DNA of 64,000 bases, from positions 72,052,680 through 72,116,679 of the forward strand of contig OX578152.1 of the NCBI GenBank assembly GCA_951213105.1, given 5' to 3'. Of the stretch, positions 57,262-64,000 are shown in pieces (the first letter of the stretch is position 1; every line of letters starts with the position of its first letter). Origin of the DNA: Amaurobius ferox (taxonomy: Eukaryota; Arthropoda; Arachnida; Araneae; Amaurobiidae). The translations under genes and the position numbers were made by a program. The notes under the pieces were generated by a model. It saw nothing but the letters and a program-made list of their open reading frames with translations. It did no database searches and was not told where the DNA came from.

Positions 57262-57862
57262 TTTTATACACTTTCACACCTCTCTTCCGCACTTACACAC
57301 ATCTCTTACGCCCTTACACATATCTCTTACACATTTACGCACCTCTCTTACATACTTACACACCTCCCTTACATATTTAAACTCCTCTTTTACACACTCG
57401 GTAGCCCGGTAGCCCATTGGTTAGCGTGCTGGAGTTGCACTCGGTAGGCCCGGGTTCGATTCCAGCCACTGCCAAAAACTGCCGCCGTGTTCACGCGGAG
57501 TACGATCACGTTAAACCTGCGGGTTCGTAAGTCCTTCCGAGAGGTTGGTGGTAGAGGAAGGAGGGTACGGCTCCTGTGGATGCTTCCCCCACTGAGTTCC
57601 GGTCTAAATTGGGTGGCTCTTCCCGGCCGTCCAAGCAGTTACCTTACACCTTTCTGGTAGGTCGGACGATCTGGATCTCAGCAACAACACTTACCCGACT
57701 GACCACTCAAACTGATGTTCGTGCCTCAGGATGAGTCGGTTGGACTGTGTTTTCGACACACTTACAAGCCTCTTTTGCTCACCTACACATGCACAGCTAT
57801 CTTTCACTTACACACCTATCTTGCATACACACCTCTCTTACAAACCTACACACCTCTTTGTT
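57262..57862. repeat. Minisatellite (cacacctctcttacac...) split by a SINE
   Basis: Units of about 20 bp built on acttacacacctctctt occur at 57262-57395 and again at 57755-57862, on both sides of the SINE at 57400-57690. Confidence 0.75.
57400..57690 (+). mobile_element. tRNA-derived SINE (family S1), full length
   Basis: A box TAGCCCATTGG (57410-57420), B box GGTTCGATTCC (57453-57463), then the S1 body (gttcacgcggagtacgatca, ggttggtggtagaggaagg, ggtctaaattgggtggc, gtaggtcggacgatctgg). Reference copy for this window. Inserted in the minisatellite. Confidence 0.88.
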
Positions 57863-58265
57863 ATGAATCGAAGAACATTGTGTTTTTCCAGAGTAAAATA
57901 AATTTTATTTTATAGCAATATTTCTTTAACCATTCTTATAAGAGTGTCTTTGAAGACATTCAGAATCAATACATATGCTCTGAAACCCCTAACAATTCAA
58001 CAATTATAAGGTTAGTAAAGCATTTACGGGAAAGAGGCTCTATTTCAGATAAAGCGAAAATTTAGCAGGCATCCGTCAACAGATCCAATTTCTAAAGAAC
58101 GTTTTACTAACCTCGTAATTGGTGAATTGTTAGGGATTTTTGAACGTATTTCTTTGGAGACTCTTTAATGACACTCATAAAAATGGCTAGAGAAATATTG
58201 CTTTATTATGAAAATCATTTCACTTTGAGAAAACGCCATGCATTTTGATTGATAAAAAAGAGGTC
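57853..58265. mobile_element. Large imperfect inverted repeat (fold-back element)
   Basis: Arms of about 170 bp, 57853-58025 and 58100-58265, complementary throughout: acctcttt...ttat.aatc, gcaatatttct.ta.ccatt, ccctaacaattca.caatta. The ~75-bp centre is unrelated. No coding sequence. Non-autonomous DNA transposon is the likeliest reading. Confidence 0.75.
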
Positions 58266-58314
58266 TGTAATTGGTATCTAACATATTAAAAACAGCAGAC
58301 GATATTTCTGATTA

Positions 58315-58770
58315 ATTTTTGAGGATATATTAGTGCAATCTACTAAAAATCTGAGAATATATTAGTGCAATCTACTGATATTAATACAATCTACTGATAC
58401 ATTTATGAAATATAGTGATATTAATGAAATCTACTGATATTAATGTAATCTACTGATATATTATTGAAATCTTCTGATATTAGTACAATCTACTAAAAAT
58501 CTGATGATATATTAGTGCAATCTGCTGAAAACCTGAGGATATATTAGTGCAATCTACTAAAAATCTGAGGATATATTAGTGCAATCTACTGATATCAATA
58601 CAATCTACTGATACATTCATGAAATCTACTGATATTAATGAAATCTACCGATATTAATGTAATTTACTGATATATTATTGGAATCTTCTGATATCAGTGC
58701 AGTCTACTGATATTAGAGCAATTTACTGATATATGGATGCACAGCTGTTGAGGATATATTAGTGCAATCT
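58315..58770. repeat. Degenerate tandem repeat (atctactgatattaatg)
   Basis: About 24 units of 17-20 bp, alternating tattagtgcaatctactga and variants; also a higher-order repeat of ~240 bp (58320-58500 resembles 58560-58690). Confidence 0.85.
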
Positions 58771-58982
58771 GCTGTGCTGAAAAAAAACTACTATTTCAAT
58801 TTCTCTGAACATTATCTTATGATTTTAAAATTTGATATCCTAGACGTTTAAAGCATCCTGTATTTTGCAAATAGAAATAATTCGTACGCACTAACTAGCA
58901 CAAGGAGTTGATTAACAATTAGATGCTTTGACGAGCGAAGTATTATTCTATTTTAATATTATTAAAGGCTGGAATTGGAGCA

Positions 58983-59019
<37 letters not shown>

Positions 59020-59154
59020 AATATTCCATCTTTCGTTTATTGAGAAATATTCTAGCCAAGTTTTGTTCAATTCAGCTGGCTAGACCTTGGGCAATGAGTA
59101 TATTGAAATTTGAATTAACAAATCTAGACCACTGCTTCAACAGATCCTCACGAT
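58771..59154. other. Intergenic with short (TA)n
   Basis: TA tract at 58984-59017; nothing else recognised. Confidence 0.6.
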
Positions 59155-59340
59155 CGATTTCTCTCTGCTCTGAGATACACCTGTTTCCCCCGAGCACCTG
59201 TTGATATCCTCCCACACACGTGAAGACCACGCAAACTTCTCCCAGAATTCCGAGGCGAAGCGAAGGATGGAGCCGATCGATGACGTCATCACGAAACGTA
59301 GTCACGTAAGACTTTCGAAATCATTAATTTTTCACTGTTT
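59155..59340 (+). repeat. Dispersed repeat with TGACGTCAT (copy 2)
   Basis: Same landmarks and order as 55685-55860 (cccccgagcacctgttgata, ctcccacaca.gtgaagacca, gatgacgtcatcacgaaa). Confidence 0.65.
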
Positions 59341-61789
59341 TTAGTCAGCTACTTTTAATTATTCGCAGAATTGAAGGAGAATTGCGCTCCCATATCTGAT
59401 AACAGCATCAATGGACTGGTTTCATATTTTTACACGTTCTTCAGCATAGAATACCTGATAATAACAATGGCAACAAAAAAGAAAACGTGATATACATGTC
59501 ACAATTTTAAGAAATTATGAATTGAGCTCAGGCTGCAATATTTGTATTAATGACTTCAGTAGCCTTATTATATCCAAAAGTAGCATCCAATGAAACATAA
59601 TCCAAAATGTAACCCAAAATGCAATAATAAAATTATTTAACTTTCGATTTCTTTAGTATTTAGATCGAACAAATAAATTAAAATCGTCTACCTTAGTCAT
59701 TTGACAAATAAACGTTTTATTTACAAATTAGAAATAATGTAAATCCGTTAAATATAACAAATAAATGCTATTTCTATGAAAGGTTAATTTTATATTTTCA
59801 TTTCATATCTCTACAGTCCTTGGATTAAGAAACTAGAAACACGGCTGCAGGTACCCGAAGCAAAAAAAGGAACAAACATACAAAAAAAAAAAAAAAAAAG
59901 TTGGTCAAAAATCATAAAACAAAAAAGACAAAAATGTTTTTAGTTATACATTGAGATGTAAGTGTAAAACCAATCCATAGTAAATGAAAATTCTCGTTAA
60001 GCATCTTCACGTTTAACAAGTATGGACTGTGTATCTTAATTGATAAGATGAAGATAACGAGGAAATTGTTTAAATGTCATTTCATTACACAAAATATATT
60101 TAAAAAATATACTTTATGTAATGAAAAACGTGTATTTGAATAATTAAAATGCGAGAGTTTTTTACTTTGATCAATTATAAAAAGAAATGGAATGCAGAGG
60201 AAGCTAATAAGAATTGTTTGGGTCGAACGGAATGCAACTGAAGGTAATCGAATGATTAAATCTCTGATGGGATTTGTGTCTGACCGATATTGCCACATTT
60301 TTATTAGTTCTACAATGATTTTAAAATAAATCCCGGTCTCCATTTTCCCCTGTGCATAGAAAATTGTACACCGCAATTCAACGACTATGTAACAACATCA
60401 CGCTTACTTGACATCCCCTGCGCTCCGAATTTAAAGCATTAGATTTCCATAGCAACGGACATGTCCCCAGTTGATACGTCACTTTGAACGTCAAAAATTA
60501 ACCATATTTTCGTATTTCGTTTAAAAATTTACTGTGGCACGTTTCAATATCGTATTTAGCCACGCCCACATTTGCCAGCTCTCATTTATTACATTCGGGG
60601 TTTTCTTTGGGCATTAAAGTAGAATTTATTTGCCGTAAATATGAAAAAGTGTCTGTGTGTGAGGGGCCGGGCGTACATTTTAAAGCAGATGGCAACATAC
60701 CGAAAGTGACCAAGGAAAAGTACAGATATTGAAATAACTTTTCTGTGCGGATTTTTTATTGGCACTAATTCTGTCAATTTAGGCAGAATTTCATTTTATT
60801 TTATTCATGTACTAACCGGTTATAGGTAATTTTTATTATTTTTTTTTATATAATATTGCTGAATGTAATGCGGGATTGAAAAAAATTGAAAACGAACTTT
60901 TTTTTTTTTTTTGCATACATTTCTTATGTGTCAACAATATTTTTAAAGTATATTATATTTATGAAACATTTCCATATAAAATTGTTTGACCTACGGATGC
61001 AAATCAGTTCCAGAAAGCTGCACTAAATCTGGCTACATTCAAATGAAAAATGTAGAATCACTGCAGCTAGGTTTCCTTACCTGTAGAGACTTATGATATA
61101 TTTTCAGACTGTTTTGAAAGATAAATTACATAATTGACATGAAAATAATGCAATAAATATCAAAGAAAATATGGCAGCTAAATGGAATAAGTATGGAATG
61201 TCACTATTATAATACATATTTACTTTTCTGAATTCGAATTGATATTAATAACATTTTCATTTTAAAGTTAAGTGTTTATTTTGTTTAAACACACTAGGAT
61301 TATATTTCACTCAATATACTACTTTCATGTTTTCCAAGTGCGGCTTCTAATTATGCAGGATAATTTTGATTTAGTTGAACTTTTTTTAGAATAGATTAGA
61401 ATTTTTTACTTAAACTTGATTTTAAAGCTCTAAACATTTTTAAAACTATGAAAAAGTCATCTTTCACACATCGTTTAAATGGTGTTGTTCCCGACTATAT
61501 CTTCTCTTTTGGTGTATAGCATTTTTAACTAAAACTTTATTAAATACATTTTAACTATATTAAAACACGGGAAACATAATGCACTCAATCTCCACGTCAC
61601 TCATACGTCATACGAACTTCTGTTTCTCCCCGGACACGAAATACAGTTCAATTCAACCAACTCTCACTCGCAGCACTGCCATCTAGTATCGTTAAATACA
61701 ATTAACATCACTTCCATATGCATACATTCCATAAGAATAATATAAAAATATTTAAAATATGAATTACACTTTTATAATTCAAAATCACA
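59341..61789. other. Intergenic, no gene seen
   Basis: AT-rich with poly-A (59883) and poly-T (60897) runs. Open frames up to 99 codons show no motif. Nothing recognised. Confidence 0.55.
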
Positions 61790-63060
61790 GCAAATCCCCC
61801 TTTGATTTATAATATTTTTAATCTTTATAAACAAATTACTAATTCTTCCATAGATGATGGATTTATTAAGATATTAGAAGAATTTCTTTTACTAGGTACA
61901 AAATTCAACTTAAACGCTCTAGATTTTAAATTTTTATACATACAGTTTACATTTCGAATTAAATGATGTGATTTATTTCTTTTAACCCTACGTTCACATA
62001 GTGATGTCTAGATGCCTTATTATCACTAAATATGCCTATAAATTCATACTTTGATTTCCTATTTTTCCAATAATAATTTCCAATTATCACTATATAAATT
62101 CATACTTTGATTTCCCGATTTCGTGATTTCTACCAATAATAATTAAATAATAACGGATGAACCGAATTTGATGAAATTTTGTGGGTAGCCTGGAAATCGC
62201 CCCACTTAAAATTTAGTCTATGGTTGGAGTTTCTACGACCGGTGATTCTCGATATATTAGTAAAAAACGAAACTTCTGTTTGTCTCATCATCACGGGAGA
62301 ACGGCTAAACCGAATTTAATGAAGTTTTGTGGATAGCCTTGAAATAGTCTCCCATAAATTTGTCCAAGTTTCGAGTTTCTAAGACCAGGGATTGTCGAGA
62401 TATTAAAGAGAAACGAAGCTTTTTCCTAGGAGTTCTACTCTCTAAATCCGTGGTTTACCCAAACAAATTACATTTTTATAATTTGAAATCACAGCAAATC
62501 TTCCTTTGATTTATAATATTTTTAAACTTTATAAACAAATTATTGATTCCTCTATAGATGATGGATTAAGATATCAGAAGAATTTCTTTTACCAGGTACA
62601 AAATTCAACTTAAACTCTCTAGATTTCAACTTTTTATACATAAAGTTTACATTTCGAAGTAAATGATGTGATTTATTTCTTTTAACTCTATATTCACATA
62701 GTGATATACAGATGCTTTATTATCACTAAATATGTCTATAAATTCATACTTTGATTTCCCATTCTTCCAATAATAATTTCCAATTATTACTAAATATGTC
62801 TATAAATTCATACTGTGATTTCCCATTCTTCCAATAATAATTTCCAATTATCACTAAATATGTCTATAAATTCATACTGTGATTTCCCATTCCTCCAATA
62901 ATAATTTCCAATTATCACTAAATATGTCTCTAATTTCATATTTTGATTTCCCATTCTTCCAATAATAATTTCCAATTAACACTAAATATGTCTATAAATT
63001 CATACTTTGATTTCCCAATTTCGTGATTTCTTTCAATAATAATTTCCAATTAAATACTTT
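61790..63060. repeat. Duplicated block and ~65-70-bp tandem repeat
   Basis: 61790-62110 recurs at 62490-62800 (atttataatatttttaa, gaagaatttctttta, aattcaacttaaac, aatgatgtgatttatttct). From 62710 the unit aaattcatac.ttgatttccc plus ccaataataatttccaatta repeats about five times to 63050. Confidence 0.85.
62150..62450 (+). mobile_element. Helitron 5' end fragments, two in tandem
   Basis: gaaccgaatttgatgaaatt...gggtagcc and, 145 bp on, taaaccgaatttaatgaagt...ggatagcc match the complement of the Helitron 5' region at 4080-4310. No terminal CTAG hairpin is seen, so these are truncated. Confidence 0.65.
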
Positions 63061-64000
63061 TACCAACTGCACTAATAGATCTAGTTCTGTTTTACACGTT
63101 GACAATGCAGTTCGATCCTGCGCCTTGGAAATCAAACTAATTAAATTTTGTCCAAATAGGAAAGCATGATCTGTTATTGACCTATGATTTCTTTTACCAC
63201 AGCTGCTACTTTTATCTATGTACCCTCACAGTTTCTCATTACTTTTACCGTTACTTATACACAATTTAGTCCCTTACAATTATCGTCTGACGGTGTTTTA
63301 AAGAATGTCTCTCGAGTATTAGTTGAAATTTTATGCCGGGTCTTGCTTTTACAGCTAAGGACATTAAACGTCCAATAATTTCCTGATATTTCGTCTTGCT
63401 GCATTTCTTTGATACTTCAAAGTTCCCTTTGATCCTTCTAAATTCTCCAAGTCTACATTCACATCCACAGGTGTGTCTACTGCAGGTGTGTTTACAATAT
63501 TGCGTATTGAATCTTCTTAAAATTTTATGTACATATATTTTTTGCTTTACAATCACTTGATTATCTTCCAACTTATTTTCTATTTCTAAAAGATTATTTT
63601 GATTCTTAACTTTCCTTATCTTGAGTTCACTATTTAATTTCTCCATAATTTCATCTAATATATTTTGATCAGAAATTATGAAGTACATATCATCAGCATA
63701 AAGTGTTAATATGATTCCTGATTTTCTCTTTTCATTACTAACTACACATTTATCAGAGTAAATAAAAATAAATACAGATTTTATTACGTAAGCCAGCAAT
63801 GACTCGTGCCAAACTCTTCTAAACTACTTAACTCTATATATAGTTTGGTTTAATTTACAAACTAATTTTCTATTTCTTCTGTCCACTTCATGTCCTCTTG
63901 GTTGTTTGTTCCATGTAGACATTTTTATTTTACTTTCCATATAGGTATGCTGTTTTGACATAAAAATTATGTATCGCCTATGCTGTGTATGCCATTTAAT
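63050..64000 (-). pseudogene. Ty1/Copia pol remnant (RT and RNase H), runs off the window
   Basis: Minus strand. Upstream RT reads KTAYLYGK then, after a stop, VYMEQ (about 63940-63890), KLVCKLNQTIYRV (63867-63830) and VWHES. The main open stretch (63799-63266) holds VFIYSDKCVVS, the catalytic LTLYADDMYFII (Tyr-x-Asp-Asp with Ala at x), KYVHKIL-like IYVHKILRRFN, and YQEIIGRLMSLAVKARPGIK. A remnant of RNase H, ITDHAFLFGQNLIS then SKAQDRTALSTC (about 63180-63090), follows; the region joining RT to RNase H is shortened. Gag, protease and integrase would lie beyond 64000 or are lost. No LTR is visible at the 3' side, where the 65-bp tandem repeat begins. Confidence 0.85.

Noticed and set aside
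59072..59305. 77-codon minus-strand frame as a gene
   Set aside because: Overlaps a dispersed repeat also found at 55685-55860, where the frame is not kept.

Overview
This 64-kb window is AT-rich eukaryotic DNA in which I find no convincing host gene. Almost everything recognisable is a transposable element, most of it decayed, nested or truncated. The set is Naiad-like N-terminal-endonuclease Penelope elements, one canonical Penelope element with hammerhead ribozymes, Tc1/mariner, piggyBac, Helitron, Ty1/Copia, a non-LTR reverse-transcriptase remnant, tRNA-derived SINEs and three unclassified high-copy repeats. This points to an invertebrate, probably an arthropod. A spider or other chelicerate is my guess, because Naiads are abundant there, but nothing in the window proves it.

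Layout. 1-4985: a ~0.62-kb tandem unit carrying a non-LTR RT remnant, split by a Tc1 element (190-1604) and a Helitron (2080-4315, minus). 5247-6305: a second Tc1-type transposase relic. 6466-8660: Naiad-like element 1 (minus). 9040-11250: canonical Penelope (minus), with GIY-YIG and a hammerhead motif at its 3' side. 13121-13500: two Penelope ends in inverted orientation, each with a hammerhead. 13626-13925: a 44-bp hairpin array. 15227-18180: Naiad-like pieces and an internally deleted mariner-type element among (TA)n tracts. 19-35 kb: nested copies of repeats R1, R2 and R3 plus SINEs, one with a perfect 14-bp target duplication. 35.2-44.2 kb: (TA)n tracts holding a solo Naiad end, a head-to-head Naiad pair (36553-40328) and a second Naiad family (41690-44110). 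44485-47311: a piggyBac element. 49.8-57 kb: more R1/R2/R3, a CT-rich minisatellite and SINE pieces. 57.2-63 kb: fold-back and tandem repeats. 63050-64000: a Copia pol remnant running off the right edge.

The most interesting signal is in the 3' ends of the Naiad-like elements. Seven termini carry the same stem-loop. Its eight-base loop is nearly constant (sense TCRCMATC) while the GC-rich stem changes on both sides to keep pairing. An upstream dyad and, in three diverged copies, an ACGCATGCGT-like site next to a TATA box accompany it. This looks like a conserved RNA structure plus promoter in the pseudo-LTR. All these copies are non-functional or partial as sequenced; no part of the window looks like an operon or a host pathway.
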